NCBI RefSeq assembly: GCF_009727955.1
Contig: NZ_WOBR01000008.1
Coordinates: 159,661-223,660 of the forward strand
Origin: Aliivibrio fischeri
GTDB taxonomy: Bacteria; Pseudomonadota; Gammaproteobacteria; Enterobacterales; Vibrionaceae
Reading direction: 5' to 3'
DNA: 64,000 bases
The notes under the pieces are model-generated. The model saw nothing but the letters and a program-made list of their open reading frames with translations. It had not been told where the DNA came from and made no database searches. The position numbers and the translations under genes are program-made. This document shows, piece after piece, positions 41,739-51,741 of the stretch (the first letter of the stretch is position 1; every line of letters begins with the position of its first letter).

Positions 41739-42455
41739 TTTTCCCCCTCAGTTACATTCGTAAAAACACATACACACTTAATATCATTAAGTGTCCCCTT
41801 CTCGTCCTAACCTTAAACTATCATTCTATTAATTATGGGATTACCCCTTTATTCACTTTCATGAATTATTTATGCATTTAATGATGCTTAAGATTGGCGT
41901 GCTGAATGATGATCAGTATTTGACAAAAAATCAATAGAAAACACATGTAGTAAAGGTGACACTTTTTCTACAATTTCAGAAAATAATGCTATCAAAGCAA
42001 CAAATAATACGCATATTAATGACATTTCAATCAACAAAATTACAAAATTAGATTGGAATAATGAACAGTAAATAAAGATAATTAAAAAGAATGCCTAAGA
42101 GAAAACAACAAGATACTTACTACTATATTAAATATTATTTTTTAATCGGCATCTTCATACTAAAACAAACGTTTGCTAATAAACCGAATGATGACAGATA
42201 ACCAACGGCACTCCTGTTAACAAAAAACAAACATAAAAAAATTAGCTATCTTTTGATTTTTTATTCCTTTATGACGCTCATTTTGAGTATTAATTATCTA
42301 TATATTGCATTTAAGTGATCGTTATCTCATAAAAAATTCATAAAAAATCAACAAATGAGAAACAGTTCAAGGTCATAATTTATTCTCTATGATACTTAAT
42401 AGCATGCTAAATGGATGGTTTTACTCTTTGTAATATTTATAAAAATGAGGTGCTT
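41739..42455. other. 717-nt AT-rich intergenic region
   Basis: Contains the yaaJ leader on the minus strand (with a palindrome at 41774-41794) and the promoter region of the DUF3545-like gene on the plus strand. A 36-codon open frame starts at 42091 or so (PKRKQQDTYYYIKYYFLIG, with a short hydrophobic stretch) but its binding site is weak and I do not call it. No repeat, tRNA or riboswitch was seen. Confidence 0.5.
41774..41794 (-). promoter_or_regulatory. Palindrome upstream of yaaJ
   Basis: ACACTTAAT and ATTAAGTGT are perfect 9-bp arms around a 3-nt centre. It lies 36-56 nt before the yaaJ GTG, where it could be an operator or a leader hairpin. Confidence 0.45.
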
Positions 42456-42635
42456 ATGGATGGGTACACACTAAACGATATATTAGCGACGAAAACAACA
42501 ACGACAAAAAAGAAGCAAGCCAAACGCCTATGGCGTGAGATTGAGGAGATTCAAGATCGCCGCCAATTATTACATGAGCTAAAAGAGCTCGACCCTTTTT
42601 TCAACGGTAATCTAGACGATGTCTATTTAAAATAA
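42456..42635 (+). CDS. Small DUF3545-like protein (59 aa)
   Basis: Small, highly charged protein of unknown function that resembles the DUF3545 family of Vibrio and relatives: an acidic N-terminus (MDGYTLNDILATK), a Thr/Lys-rich linker, then RLWREIEEIQDRRQLLHELKE (helical) and a short DPFF tail. I choose the ATG at 42456 because GAGG lies 6 nt upstream; an in-frame ATG 15 codons earlier gives an unconvincing extension. A bidirectional terminator follows. Confidence 0.75.
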   Translation: MDGYTLNDILATKTTTTKKKQAKRLWREIEEIQDRRQLLHELKELDPFFNGNLDDVYLK

Positions 42636-42648
42636 AAATCCTCTAAAG

Positions 42649-42677
42649 AAAAAGGAGAGCATCTTGCTCTCCTTTTA
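42649..42677. terminator. Terminator between the DUF3545-like gene and the hemerythrin-like gene
   Basis: AAAGGAGAGCA and TGCTCTCCTTTT form an 11-bp stem with a short loop and T/A runs on both sides, between convergent genes. Confidence 0.85.
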
Positions 42678-42687
42678 TATAACTAAC

Positions 42688-43215
42688 TTATCTTACCTTT
42701 TCAGCTAATTCTCGATAGCGTTTATCGACCTTATCCCCAAAGACAGGATCATCTACCTCTTTCCAATCTTTCTCGAGGGTATCCCAATCATCCGTTGTTA
42801 AGTGCGCCTTTAAAAAAGGAAAAATCTCTTGCTCTTCTTGTGTTAAATGATCTTTTATACGCTTAGTAAATGCCTTCAAATGAGCTTTAAATATGTCTTT
42901 AGGTACAATGGCATCATTTAAAATCATATCAATCGTAATTGAAAAATCTTCAGTATCTTGTGAAAGAGTATGATGAGCCTCAAGCAAATCACTTACCCCC
43001 TCATGTTTACCATAATGATCAATATAATATTGATAAATCATATCCTCTTTAGGATGGTGAGTTTTTTCAGCAAAAGAAGATAAATAATCAACGCCTTCAC
43101 GAATTACATTATAGTTAACTGTTTTTTCATCCTCTAATCGTTCCAACTTACTATCAAGTAATTGCACAATACGATTTATGTATCCATGCTCCTTATAAAT
43201 ACTTTCAATAAGCAT
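42688..43215 (-). CDS. Hemerythrin-like domain protein
   Basis: Probable non-heme di-iron four-helix protein, which may sense or buffer oxygen, nitric oxide or iron. With the start at 43215 (AAGGAGG ideally placed) it has 175 residues. Likely metal ligands are His10 (KEHG), His53/His54 and Glu57 (THHPKEDM), His81/His82 (EAHHTLSQD), His123 and Glu127 (DHLTQEEQEIFPFL). The spacing fits the DUF/hemerythrin HHE type rather than RIC/YtfE, as it lacks an N-terminal Cys domain. It stands alone between ung and a convergent gene. Confidence 0.87.
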   Translation of the reverse strand: MLIESIYKEHGYINRIVQLLDSKLERLEDEKTVNYNVIREGVDYLSSFAEKTHHPKEDMIYQYYIDHYGKHEGVSDLLEAHHTLSQDTEDFSITIDMILNDAIVPKDIFKAHLKAFTKRIKDHLTQEEQEIFPFLKAHLTTDDWDTLEKDWKEVDDPVFGDKVDKRYRELAEKVR

Positions 43216-43304
43216 CCTGTCCTCCTTTACTTTGTAAACTATTACAATAGATAAGTGTATATCATCAGTATGAGAGCACAGGATTGAGTTCAAATTTTAT
43301 CCAG

Positions 43305-43979
43305 TTAACTTAATGTAACCGATCCCCAATTGATTTCAGATAAGTTTTGCTGGCGTAACAATTCATTCGTTTGTGAAAAATGCTTACAACCAAAAAAACC
43401 GCGATGTGCTGATAAAGGGGATGGATGTGGAGCCTGAAGAATAAAGTGACGACTTGTATCAATATTCGCTCCCTTTTTCTGAGCGTGAGCACCCCACAAT
43501 AAAAAGATAACGCCTTCCATATCCTCATTGATTCTTTTGATAATACTATCAGTAAAAGTTTCCCAACCAAGCTTGGCATGAGAATGAGCTTTTGCTTCCT
43601 CAACAGTCAGAACCGTGTTCAACAGCAGCACCCCTTGTTCTGCCCATGTTTTTAAGTATCCATGCTCAGGAATAGTAAAACCGGGAATATCCTCAGCCAG
43701 CTCTTTATACATATTACGTAAAGAGGGAGGGATTTTGACTCCAGGCAACACAGAGAAAGACAATCCATGTGCTTGCCCCTCTCCGTGATAAGGATCTTGA
43801 CCAAGAATAACCACTTTTACATCATTCAAAGGAGTTAAGTCAAAGGCAGTAAAAATATGCTCTTCTTTTGGGAAAATACGTTTTTCAAGAGCGCGCTGGG
43901 CATCAATCTTTTCCGACATAGACTGATAGTAAGCCTTCTTTTTTTCTGCTGATATAATAGAGTCCCAAGTTAATACCAT
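43305..43979 (-). CDS. ung: Uracil-DNA glycosylase
   Basis: Excises uracil from DNA, starting base excision repair. The 224 residues contain the catalytic [20 protein letters not shown] (Asp about 66), [10 protein letters not shown], the Leu-intercalation/His motif [17 protein letters not shown] (His about 189). Its ATG overlaps the nfo stop by one base (TAATG), joining two enzymes that act in consecutive repair steps. Confidence 0.98.
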   Translation of the reverse strand: MVLTWDSIISAEKKKAYYQSMSEKIDAQRALEKRIFPKEEHIFTAFDLTPLNDVKVVILGQDPYHGEGQAHGLSFSVLPGVKIPPSLRNMYKELAEDIPGFTIPEHGYLKTWAEQGVLLLNTVLTVEEAKAHSHAKLGWETFTDSIIKRINEDMEGVIFLLWGAHAQKKGANIDTSRHFILQAPHPSPLSAHRGFFGCKHFSQTNELLRQQNLSEINWGSVTLS

Positions 43980-44827
43980 TACTTTTTCTCACTTAGCGTT
44001 CTTAATTGAGCGATCTCATCTTTCCAAAGATCAGGATCAATCGTTTCTAAAACTAACGGTATATTATTAAATCGGTCATCCTGCATAATATATTCAAAGC
44101 AATCCCAACCGATCGTTCCTTGCCCCAACGAATGATGGCGATCAACTCGACTGCCTAATTCGATTTTTGCATCGTTAATATGCATACCTCGTAAATACTG
44201 GAAACCAACAATACGTTCAAATTCAGCGAAAGTATGCTCACACGCTTCTTTTGAACTTAAATCGTATCCAGCAGCAAACGTGTGACAAGTATCAATACAA
44301 ATCCCTACTCGAGATTTATCTTCGACTTGTTCAATAATTTGAGCAAGTTGTTCAAATTTCCATCCCAGATTAGTTCCTTGCCCTGCCGTATTTTCAATAA
44401 CAGCAACAACATCAGGAACCGCTTGATGAGCAAGGTTGATCGATTCAGCAATTAAAGATAAACATTCATCTTCTGAAATTTTCTTCAAATGACTCCCTGG
44501 ATGGAAGTTTAATAACGTTAAACCAAGTTGATGACAGCGCTCCATTTCATCAATAAAAGCCGCTCGTGATTTTTCAAGCTTCTCAGCTTCAGGCGCTCCT
44601 AAATTAATTAGGTATGAGTCATGCGGTAGGATTTGATCACTACTAAAGCCAAATCGCTTACAGTTAGCCTTAAAATCAGAGATGATTTTCTTTGTTAATG
44701 GTTTTGCTACCCATTGACGTTGATTTTTTGTAAATAAAGCAAAAGCATTAGCGCCAATTTGATAAGCGCGTTTTGGCGCTTGATCAACACCACCAGCAGC
44801 AGATACATGCGCACCAATATATTTCAT
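43979..44827 (-). CDS. nfo: Endonuclease IV
   Basis: Zinc-dependent AP endonuclease that cuts 5' of abasic sites and some oxidised bases. The 282 residues (E. coli 285) show the metal-ligand motifs [37 protein letters not shown] and [18 protein letters not shown] precedes the ATG. It is transcribed with ung, so removal of uracil and incision at the resulting abasic site are co-expressed. Confidence 0.97.
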   Translation of the reverse strand: MKYIGAHVSAAGGVDQAPKRAYQIGANAFALFTKNQRQWVAKPLTKKIISDFKANCKRFGFSSDQILPHDSYLINLGAPEAEKLEKSRAAFIDEMERCHQLGLTLLNFHPGSHLKKISEDECLSLIAESINLAHQAVPDVVAVIENTAGQGTNLGWKFEQLAQIIEQVEDKSRVGICIDTCHTFAAGYDLSSKEACEHTFAEFERIVGFQYLRGMHINDAKIELGSRVDRHHSLGQGTIGWDCFEYIMQDDRFNNIPLVLETIDPDLWKDEIAQLRTLSEKK

Positions 44828-44949
44828 CTCTGTTATTTCCTTTCAAAATTTATTTCGTCTTATTATTACGGTAAACACTTTATTTGTCAGTACTTCTCTG
44901 CCCTACCCACAATTGGCTATATAAATCATGAATGAGGTAAATAGTTAAT

Positions 44950-44971
44950 TTTGTAGTAAATTTACTACAAA
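44950..44971. promoter_or_regulatory. 22-bp perfect palindrome between nfo and grcA
   Basis: TTTGTAGTAAA and TTTACTACAAA meet with no spacer, giving a complete 22-bp dyad, the size of a dimeric regulator operator. It lies 123 nt upstream of nfo and about 190 nt before the grcA start. A half-like TTTGTAGTTT recurs near 45081. The central TAAATTTA matches the core of LuxR/HapR (LitR) sites but the flanks do not. Confidence 0.6.
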
Positions 44972-45091
44972 TCGACAAAAAGAAAACAAAACCAATAACC
45001 ATAAAAAACGTGCTACAAGCAAGCTATATGGCACTTTATTGATTTAGGACAAGATTTTCAATCTGAATTAATTGAAAGTTTTTGTAGTTTT

Positions 45092-45105
45092 TTGACATAT
45101 ATCAA
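45092..45105 (+). promoter_or_regulatory. FNR box of the grcA promoter
   Basis: TTGACATATATCAA matches the FNR consensus TTGATNNNNATCAA at 9 of 10 defined positions. A TATAAT -10 lies at 45130-45135, placing the box centre about 41-43 bp before the predicted start, the class II position. FNR control of the orthologous yfiD promoter is established in E. coli. Confidence 0.82.
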
Positions 45106-45189
45106 TATACAAAGTAAGGGTATCATGTATATAATGTGACCCATAAGATATTTAGAAAATAACCACAAAGTGGACTAGGAGAAAGTAAA

Positions 45190-45567
45190 ATGATCACAGG
45201 TATCCAAATTACTAAAGCTGCAAATGACGATCTTCTTAACTCAATCTGGCTACTAGATAGCGAGAAAAACGAAGCACGTTGTGTTGTTGCAACAGCTGGT
45301 TTTGAAGCTGACCAAGTTATCGCAGCAAGCGAACTAGGTGAGTACGAAAGCCGTGATGTAGCTATCGAAAAAGCACCAAAAATTGAAGGTGGTCAGCACC
45401 TAAATGTTAACGTTTTACAACGTGACACTCTAGAAGATGCTGTTAAACACCCAGAGAACTACCCACAACTAACTATCCGTGTATCTGGTTATGCTGTGCG
45501 TTTTAACTCTCTAACAACAGAACAACAAAAAGACGTTATCGCACGTACTTTTACTGAATCTCTATAA
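45190..45567 (+). CDS. grcA: Autonomous glycyl radical cofactor GrcA
   Basis: Spare glycyl-radical domain that restores pyruvate formate-lyase activity after oxygen damage. The 125 residues resemble the C-terminus of PflB and end with the glycyl-radical motif [10 protein letters not shown] (about 99-108). GGAG precedes the ATG. It is divergent from the nfo-ung pair; E. coli yfiD (grcA) also neighbours ung. A clear FNR-type promoter and its own terminator show a single-gene anaerobic unit. Confidence 0.97.
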   Translation: MITGIQITKAANDDLLNSIWLLDSEKNEARCVVATAGFEADQVIAASELGEYESRDVAIEKAPKIEGGQHLNVNVLQRDTLEDAVKHPENYPQLTIRVSGYAVRFNSLTTEQQKDVIARTFTESL

Positions 45568-45591
45568 TTTTATAGTCGATTTAAAAATACG

Positions 45592-45627
45592 AAACGGCAC
45601 TCAATGCTCATGAGTGCCGTTTTTTTG
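45592..45627 (+). terminator. Intrinsic terminator of grcA
   Basis: AAACGGCACTCA and TGAGTGCCGTTT form a 12-bp stem with a 7-nt loop and a run of seven T. Confidence 0.92.
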
Positions 45628-45663
45628 TACCCATAGCAATGAGTATTATTACTTTAGTCATAT

Positions 45664-45697
45664 AAAAAAGTCCCTTTGATCATAAACCAAAGAGACT
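45664..45697 (-). terminator. Intrinsic terminator of the thr operon
   Basis: On the minus strand AGTCTCTTTG and CAAAGGGACT form a 10-bp stem (one wobble pair) with a 9-nt loop and six T, 20 nt after the thrC stop. Confidence 0.88.
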
Positions 45698-45717
45698 CAT
45701 CTATTTCTATCGTATGT

Positions 45718-47001
45718 TTATTGAACTTTTCTTAACACCGCTTTGAGCGCATCAAAATCATTATCTAAATCTTCAGATAACAATTCCATCGCATTATGCT
45801 TAGCTAGTGGGGCTGGCAATTCAATATCATTACCTAGGATATCTTCTACTACTTCTTTAAACTTAGCAGGATGTGCAGTACATAAGAAAAGACCTGTTTC
45901 ACCATCAGAAAGTTGCTCATTCAATATACGATAAGCAATTGCACCATGAGGCTCACATAGATAGCCCGCTTGATTCATCTCTTTTAATGTTTCAGCACTT
46001 TGCTCATCAGTAACGGCACCTTTCCCCAGAGTTTCTAATCCCCATCCTAAACGCTGACATAACTCTTCAATACGAGGCCAGTTATTTGGTTGACTTACAT
46101 CCATTGCATTTGAAATCGTTGGGATCGTGACTTTAGGTTCCCACTGACCCGTCTCAAGATAACGAGGAACAGTATCATTAACATTCGTTGCAGCAATAAA
46201 GCGCTTTACAGGTAAGCCTAATGATTTCGCCAATAATCCCGCAGTCAAGTTGCCAAAATTACCACTTGGCACTGAAATAACAACGTCATTACGTTTTTCT
46301 TTTGGTAGCTGAGATACCGCCTCAAAATAGTAACAAATCTGTGCCATCAAGCGGCTAATATTGATTGAGTTTGCAGAGTTTAATCCAACTTCTTTACGCA
46401 ATTCTGCATCATCAAAAGACTGTTTCACTAATGCTTGGCAGTCATCAAAATCACCATCAACCGCAACAGTATGGATATTCTTACCTAATGTACAAAATAA
46501 CTTCTCTTGTAACGGGCTGATTTTACCTTTCGGGTAAAGAATGACGACCTTAATATTATCCATACCATAAAATGCATGAGCAACAGCCGCACCAGTATCA
46601 CCCGATGTCGCCGTTAAAATCGTAATTTGTTCATCGCTATCGGTCACAGCACCTAGAGATTGAGCCATAAAACGGCCACCAAAATCCTTAAATGCTAATG
46701 TTGGTCCATGAAATAACTCTAACGCATAGACATCATCTTTTACGGCTTTAATCGGTGCTGGAAATTGAAATGCATTCTCAACCATACTTCTTACGGTATC
46801 TTGAGGTAACTCTTCTTTGATAAAAGCAGATAAAATTTTGGTACTACGAGAAATAAAATCCTCAGCAAGAAGTGCATCAACATCATCAAACTTAGGTAAT
46901 TCTGATGGAAAAAATAGTCCTTGATTACGACCTAAACCTTGGCGAACCGCTTGGCCAAAAGAGACCTGCTCATCATTTTCTTTTATGTTATACAGCTTCA
47001 T
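45718..47001 (-). CDS. thrC: Threonine synthase
   Basis: PLP enzyme that converts O-phosphohomoserine to threonine. The 427 residues (E. coli 428) hold the PLP lysine in [13 protein letters not shown] (Lys about 107), the phosphate-binding [13 protein letters not shown], and the N-terminal [18 protein letters not shown]. It overlaps thrB by 4 nt (ATGA) and ends the operon. Confidence 0.98.
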   Translation of the reverse strand: MKLYNIKENDEQVSFGQAVRQGLGRNQGLFFPSELPKFDDVDALLAEDFISRSTKILSAFIKEELPQDTVRSMVENAFQFPAPIKAVKDDVYALELFHGPTLAFKDFGGRFMAQSLGAVTDSDEQITILTATSGDTGAAVAHAFYGMDNIKVVILYPKGKISPLQEKLFCTLGKNIHTVAVDGDFDDCQALVKQSFDDAELRKEVGLNSANSINISRLMAQICYYFEAVSQLPKEKRNDVVISVPSGNFGNLTAGLLAKSLGLPVKRFIAATNVNDTVPRYLETGQWEPKVTIPTISNAMDVSQPNNWPRIEELCQRLGWGLETLGKGAVTDEQSAETLKEMNQAGYLCEPHGAIAYRILNEQLSDGETGLFLCTAHPAKFKEVVEDILGNDIELPAPLAKHNAMELLSEDLDNDFDALKAVLRKVQ

Positions 47002-47954
47002 AGTTTACTTCCTGTCACTTGTGATCCTTGCTTATCTAAACGACAAACATGAACAAATCCTTCATTATTTTGAACGTAATTTTCTTGTAGCCAACGAGAT
47101 ACCCTATCCGCTACATCTTTATCTTTGCATATACTAAAAAGTGTCGGCCCAGAACCTGAAATCCCTGTCGTTAATGCACCTGCTGATGCTGCATATTCAC
47201 GAGCTTTAGCAAAGTTTGGTAGCAAGCGCTCTCTATAAGGTTCAGCCACCACGTCTTTAATCATCTTTGCTGCAAGTTCAGGTTGCTTTGAATAACAAGC
47301 ATGAATAAAACCAGCAAGGTTACGACCATGTGCAATCACATCTTGACGACGGTATTGAGAAGGTAAAATCTCACGAGCTTCAGCGGTTGATACTTTAATT
47401 CCTGGATAAGCCATAACCCAATACCATTCATCAAAGCATGGGACTTCTTGACTAATAATACCAAGCTCTTCCACCATTAACTGTAAACCACCAAGATAAC
47501 ATGGAGCTACATTATCATAGTGAATACCACCTGATATCTGCCCTTCCATTTCTCCCATTAATGCCAATAGTTCCATGTCATTTAAAGGGTTATCGTGAAA
47601 TTGGTTTAATGCATCTAACGCCGCAACAATAGAACAAGCACTAGAACCAAGGCCAGAACCAATTGGCATATTTTTCTCTAAAATCATGTGAACATTCTTT
47701 AATGCCACATTTTTTTTATTCAATTCACGAGAAAATACACACCAACAATCATAAACAATATTGTCTTTCGGGTTTTCAGGTAATTTATCCACAAAGCTGC
47801 CAGCGGTAGCTAATGTAAATGCCTCACTTCCAAGCTCAACTAAAACACGATCTCCCAATAATGTACCGTCAATAGGTGAGACTGCTGCGCCTAATACATC
47901 AAAGCCAACACTGACATTTCCTATTGATGCAGGAGCATAAACAACAACACTCAT
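46998..47954 (-). CDS. thrB: Homoserine kinase
   Basis: GHMP-family kinase that phosphorylates homoserine. The 318 residues show motif 1 ([17 protein letters not shown]), motif 2 ([17 protein letters not shown], the phosphate loop) and motif 3 ([16 protein letters not shown]). It lies 1 nt after thrA and overlaps thrC by 4 nt, so the three proteins are likely translated in a coupled way. Confidence 0.98.
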   Translation of the reverse strand: MSVVVYAPASIGNVSVGFDVLGAAVSPIDGTLLGDRVLVELGSEAFTLATAGSFVDKLPENPKDNIVYDCWCVFSRELNKKNVALKNVHMILEKNMPIGSGLGSSACSIVAALDALNQFHDNPLNDMELLALMGEMEGQISGGIHYDNVAPCYLGGLQLMVEELGIISQEVPCFDEWYWVMAYPGIKVSTAEAREILPSQYRRQDVIAHGRNLAGFIHACYSKQPELAAKMIKDVVAEPYRERLLPNFAKAREYAASAGALTTGISGSGPTLFSICKDKDVADRVSRWLQENYVQNNEGFVHVCRLDKQGSQVTGSKL

Positions 47955-47955
47955 T

Positions 47956-50415
47956 CTATACTCCTAATTTCCAGCCAAGTGTACGCATTAAATCAGAGAA
48001 CACGCCAGCTGCTGTCACTTCGGTTCCTGCGCCATAACCACGCAATACTAATGGAATAGGTTGATAATAACGGCTATAGAAAGCCAATGCGTTCTCGCCA
48101 TCTTTAATTTTAAACATAGGATCATCGCCATCTACGGCAACAATTCTTACTTTACATTTACCGTCTAAGATCTCACCGACATAACGCAATACCTTGCCAT
48201 CTTCTGCTGCAATAGCCGATTGCTCAGCAAAATACGCATCCGCTTCAGGAAGTCGAGCCATAAACTCTTCAACCGTACCTGAATCATCAAAGCCCGGTGG
48301 CAATGCTTGCTCTACTTCTACATCATCCAGCTCAATTTCAAGTCCAGACTCACGAGCTAAAATTAATAATTTACGTGCAACATCCATCCCTGAAAGATCA
48401 TCTCGAGGATCTGGTTCTGTAAAGCCATTTTCTTTCGCTACGTTTGTCGCTTCGCTTAATGACATTCCTTCATCTAACTTACCAAAGATATAAGAAAGAG
48501 AGCCAGATAAGATACCGTTGAACTTTTCAAGCTCATCACCTGCTGCAATCAAGTTCTGTAAGTTTTCGATAACAGGTAAGCCAGCACCAACCGTTGTTTC
48601 ATACATGAATTTACGACGAGTACCACGAGCAGCGTTACGTAACTGATGGTAATAAGCCATTGAATCCGTATTGGCTTTCTTATTTGGCGTAATAACGTGA
48701 AAACCAGCTGATAAGAAATCAACGTATTGAGCAGCAATACCATGATCCGATGTACAATCAACAATAACTGGGTTAATGATATGATTACGTTGAACCAAAG
48801 CAATTAAACGAGCTAAGCTAAACTCCTCAGACGTATTGCTCATGCGCTCACGCCAATCCTCTAGCGGAATACCTTTGCTATCCAGTAGTAAGCCTCGGCT
48901 GTTTGCCAAACCACATACTCGAATTTCAATGCCTTTCTCTGCCAATTTTGGTTGCTGGCGTTTGATTTGATCAACTAATTCACCACCAACACCACCAACA
49001 CCAACAACAAATACATCTAAGAAATGTTTACTATTGAATAGGTTTTCATGACATGCTTTTATCGACTCAGATACTTTATCTTCAGGAATAACAGCAGAAA
49101 TCGCACGCTCAGAAGATCCTTGCGCGATGGCAATAATATTCACATTAACTTCAGTAAGAGAAGTAAAGAATTGAGATGCTACGCCTTTCGATGTACGCAT
49201 ACCATCGCCAACCAAAGTAACAATGGCAACATTATCTGTAAACTCAACCGGCTCTAATAAGCCATCTTTAAGTTCTAATTCAAACGCTTCTCTTAGTACT
49301 TGCTCTGCCTTGCATTTGTCTTCAGCTTCAATACAAAAACTTATACTGTATTCTGATGAGGATTGAGTAATAAGGACAATTGAGATCCCTGTTGCCGACA
49401 TAGCTCCAAATACACGGCTTGCCATACCAACCATGCCTTTCATGCCCGGCCCACTAACATTAACCATGGTTAAATTATTGAGTGTGGTGATGCCTTTAAT
49501 AGCCAGATTATCTTCACCAGTATCTTGACCGATTAGAGTCCCTGCACCTTGAGGGTTAAAGCTATTTTTAATTAGACAAGGAATGTGGAATTGAGCAATA
49601 GGAGCGATGGTTTTCGGGTGAAGAACAGAAGCACCAAAGTAAGAGAGCTCCATAGCTTCTTGATAACTTAATGATTTTAATAGACGAGCATCATCAACTA
49701 AACGTGGATCACAATTATAAACACCATCTACATCAGTCCAAATTTCACAACATTCAGCTCGTAAACATGCTGCAAGTACAGCTGCTGAATAATCAGAGCC
49801 ATTACGACCAAGAGTTACCAACTCACCTTTCGCATTACCAGCAGTAAAGCCAGGCATAATATTTACATGACCTTGCGGCAATGGTTCATTCTTAAAGTTT
49901 AATGTTGATACATCAACATCTACCGCACCTTCAAGGTAATCGCCTTTCGCATATAAATACTTAACAGGATCAATTAAGCTTGCTGGTTGACCTTTTGCTT
50001 CTAATACGGCTTTCATCATGACAATAGAAATGCGTTCACCTTTACTGATGATTTTTGCATATACATTATCAGGGCACATACCAAGCAAGGTGATCCCATG
50101 AGCATATTGACGTAATTGAGAAATAGAATCTTTCAGCTTATTTTCAAGTAATTTAAGATCAACTTGTGGAAGGGTGTTAGAAATACCACTAAATAATTGA
50201 GTAAAAACAGATTCTAGTTCTGAGATTTGTAATTCTGCTTCACCATTGGTAAGAAGATTATCAACCACTGAAACTAATTTATTTGTTACTTTTCCAGGCG
50301 CTGATAATACGACAGAAACTTCTTGTTGCTGTGCATTATTGGCAATAATGTCTGCGGCACGTAAAAAACGATCTGAATCAGCTAATGACGAACCACCAAA
50401 TTTTAATACTCGCAT
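47956..50415 (-). CDS. thrA: Bifunctional aspartokinase I / homoserine dehydrogenase I
   Basis: Catalyses the first and third steps from aspartate to threonine, with threonine feedback. The N-terminal kinase ([40 protein letters not shown]) spans about residues 1-290; two ACT-like regulatory segments follow (about 315-460, [15 protein letters not shown] and [15 protein letters not shown]); the dehydrogenase begins with [17 protein letters not shown] (about 468) and contains [15 protein letters not shown] and [17 protein letters not shown]. It has 819 residues (E. coli 820). It is preceded by a leader peptide and attenuator. Confidence 0.98.
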   Translation of the reverse strand: MRVLKFGGSSLADSDRFLRAADIIANNAQQQEVSVVLSAPGKVTNKLVSVVDNLLTNGEAELQISELESVFTQLFSGISNTLPQVDLKLLENKLKDSISQLRQYAHGITLLGMCPDNVYAKIISKGERISIVMMKAVLEAKGQPASLIDPVKYLYAKGDYLEGAVDVDVSTLNFKNEPLPQGHVNIMPGFTAGNAKGELVTLGRNGSDYSAAVLAACLRAECCEIWTDVDGVYNCDPRLVDDARLLKSLSYQEAMELSYFGASVLHPKTIAPIAQFHIPCLIKNSFNPQGAGTLIGQDTGEDNLAIKGITTLNNLTMVNVSGPGMKGMVGMASRVFGAMSATGISIVLITQSSSEYSISFCIEAEDKCKAEQVLREAFELELKDGLLEPVEFTDNVAIVTLVGDGMRTSKGVASQFFTSLTEVNVNIIAIAQGSSERAISAVIPEDKVSESIKACHENLFNSKHFLDVFVVGVGGVGGELVDQIKRQQPKLAEKGIEIRVCGLANSRGLLLDSKGIPLEDWRERMSNTSEEFSLARLIALVQRNHIINPVIVDCTSDHGIAAQYVDFLSAGFHVITPNKKANTDSMAYYHQLRNAARGTRRKFMYETTVGAGLPVIENLQNLIAAGDELEKFNGILSGSLSYIFGKLDEGMSLSEATNVAKENGFTEPDPRDDLSGMDVARKLLILARESGLEIELDDVEVEQALPPGFDDSGTVEEFMARLPEADAYFAEQSAIAAEDGKVLRYVGEILDGKCKVRIVAVDGDDPMFKIKDGENALAFYSRYYQPIPLVLRGYGAGTEVTAAGVFSDLMRTLGWKLGV

Positions 50416-50534
50416 TTCTTCCTCCCTAAAAACGAGTGTTACTGCAATATCCTTACTGCATAACTAACATCATCATAACCTTTTCGTTTGATAATAAAAG
50501 AATACAATTAAGAATTAGTAACAAATTTGCAAAA

Positions 50535-50569
50535 AAAAAGCCTGCTCTGGTAATCAGAGCAGGCTTTTT
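50535..50569 (-). terminator. Attenuator terminator of the thr operon
   Basis: AAAAAGCCTGCTCTG and its complement form a perfect 15-bp stem with a 5-nt loop, followed on the minus strand by nine T. It lies 16 nt after the leader peptide stop and about 120 nt before thrA, the position of a transcription attenuator. Confidence 0.93.
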
Positions 50570-50585
50570 CATATACTTATACGTA

Positions 50586-50654
50586 TCAGCCCACCCCAGC
50601 AACCATGGTGCCGGTAATTGTTGTGGTAATAATCATAGAGCTGATAATAAACAT
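50586..50654 (-). CDS. thrL: thr operon leader peptide
   Basis: A 22-residue open frame starting MFIISSMIITTTITG and ending VAGVG. Five of its codons are Thr and five are Ile, the two amino acids that control thr operons, and it ends just before a strong terminator. Ribosome stalling at the Thr/Ile codons would be expected to prevent the terminator forming. The binding site is weak; an internal ATG (seventh codon) could be the true start. The order thrL-thrA-thrB-thrC is as in E. coli although the peptide sequence differs. Confidence 0.9.
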   Translation of the reverse strand: MFIISSMIITTTITGTMVAGVG

Positions 50655-50816
50655 ATAATAAATTCTAAAGTAAATTGTTTGTCTTATGTAACATTTACCT
50701 TACTTAGAGCTAATAAGTCAATGAAAAGTTTATTTATTTACTCAATAAAATATACAAACTAATCACCAAGACCTTGAATAATAAAAACAAATATTTTATT
50801 TATTTATAAAATTTAT

Positions 50817-51293
50817 TTAAATTAATAACTCTTTACTCATTAATAACCCATTGAGATCTGCATAAATATAATCTCCTGGAGAAATCATTTTTCCATTAAT
50901 AGTGAGAGAAACTTGTTGCTCTCCTGCACCTCTTTTCTCTGTTTTGAAAGGTGAGGTTCCTAGTGCCTTTAGGCCTAATGGCATGGTTTGTATTGCACCG
51001 ACATCACGTACAACACCATAGACAATCACTCCCTCCCACTGATTTTCAACAGCTAAGGTAGCAACTTGATCACCAAGTAACGCTTTTTGGCGCGATCCAT
51101 TTCCATCTATGAATAATACTTTGCCCTTTCCATTCTGCTGGAGCACTTCTCTAACCAAAGAATTATCTTTATAACAACGAACCGTTACAATCTCGCCATA
51201 AAAACACGCCTTCCCGCCAAAGTTTTTAAAATCGATATCAACTAACTGCACTTTATCTTCAAACTGGTCACAAATATCAGGTAATAAATCCAT
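50817..51293 (-). CDS. RraA-family protein (RNase E activity regulator paralogue)
   Basis: Homologue of RraA, which binds RNase E and inhibits mRNA decay; family members can also be aldolases. The 158 residues align along the whole of E. coli RraA (161 aa): [57 protein letters not shown] and [13 protein letters not shown] use the ATG at 51293 (AGGAG upstream); an ATG 15 codons earlier is unlikely. It stands alone beside arcA, not next to menA or hslUV, so it is probably the second RraA of the kind known from Vibrio (RraAV2). Confidence 0.85.
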   Translation of the reverse strand: MDLLPDICDQFEDKVQLVDIDFKNFGGKACFYGEIVTVRCYKDNSLVREVLQQNGKGKVLFIDGNGSRQKALLGDQVATLAVENQWEGVIVYGVVRDVGAIQTMPLGLKALGTSPFKTEKRGAGEQQVSLTINGKMISPGDYIYADLNGLLMSKELLI

Positions 51294-51741
51294 TTTATGT
51301 TCTCCTTGTTTGTAAAATAGGCTATACAATAACAACATTTTTCAAATTTCTTAGTTAGTATTCGCATAGATATTTACAATTTCAATATAGATATGTTTCC
51401 TTATTTATTACTACACTCTATTGTTATCGGTTGCTATTGATATAAATCAATAAAATGTATGGAAATAAAAATCGCTTATTGTTAGAGTGGTGTTAAAGGA
51501 TTAAAATCCTGCTTCTAATGGAGTTTCAGTAAGCAGCTCATCAAATTAGAGCTTTATTTTGTTATTGATTTTATATTCAATAACAACCACCAAGGATGGC
51601 GTACCGTTTAGGTTTCAATTCTTCTATATTACTTTTTATTAACTATTGAAGAATCTATTTTCCTATTTGTAAATTTTTTATTATAGAATTAAAATTTGTT
51701 AATTCTACTTTTGACTTTAACCAGTTAGTTAGGTACCGCCC
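51294..51741. other. 448-nt divergent region between the RraA paralogue and arcA
   Basis: Contains a perfect FNR box (51437-51450) and, in the arcA leader, a run of inverted repeats: AGCTC/GAGCT (near 51536-51554) and TTGTTATTGA/TCAATAACAA (51559-51568 and 51577-51586). No coding frame. A long arcA leader with several promoters is also known in E. coli. Confidence 0.6.
51437..51450. promoter_or_regulatory. FNR box between the RraA paralogue and arcA
   Basis: TTGATATAAATCAA matches the FNR consensus TTGATNNNNATCAA at every defined position. It is 292 nt before the arcA ATG and 144 nt before the RraA-paralogue ATG, so it could serve either. FNR activation of arcA is established in E. coli. Confidence 0.78.

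Larger units (their letters stand above)
44828..45189. other. 362-nt divergent intergenic region between nfo and grcA
   Basis: Holds the nfo promoter region and a 22-bp perfect palindrome on the left, and the FNR-type grcA promoter on the right. No open frame worth calling. Confidence 0.6.

Noticed and set aside
42091..42199. Small 36-codon membrane-like open frame
   Set aside because: Weak binding site and a biased AT-rich composition; nothing beyond an open frame supports it.
41739..42410. Glycine riboswitch upstream of yaaJ
   Set aside because: Some Vibrio AGCS transporter genes have one, but I could not find its conserved glycine-binding core or tandem aptamers here.
48549..48803. 84-codon frame within thrA in another reading frame
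   Set aside because: It is a shadow of the conserved homoserine dehydrogenase coding sequence.
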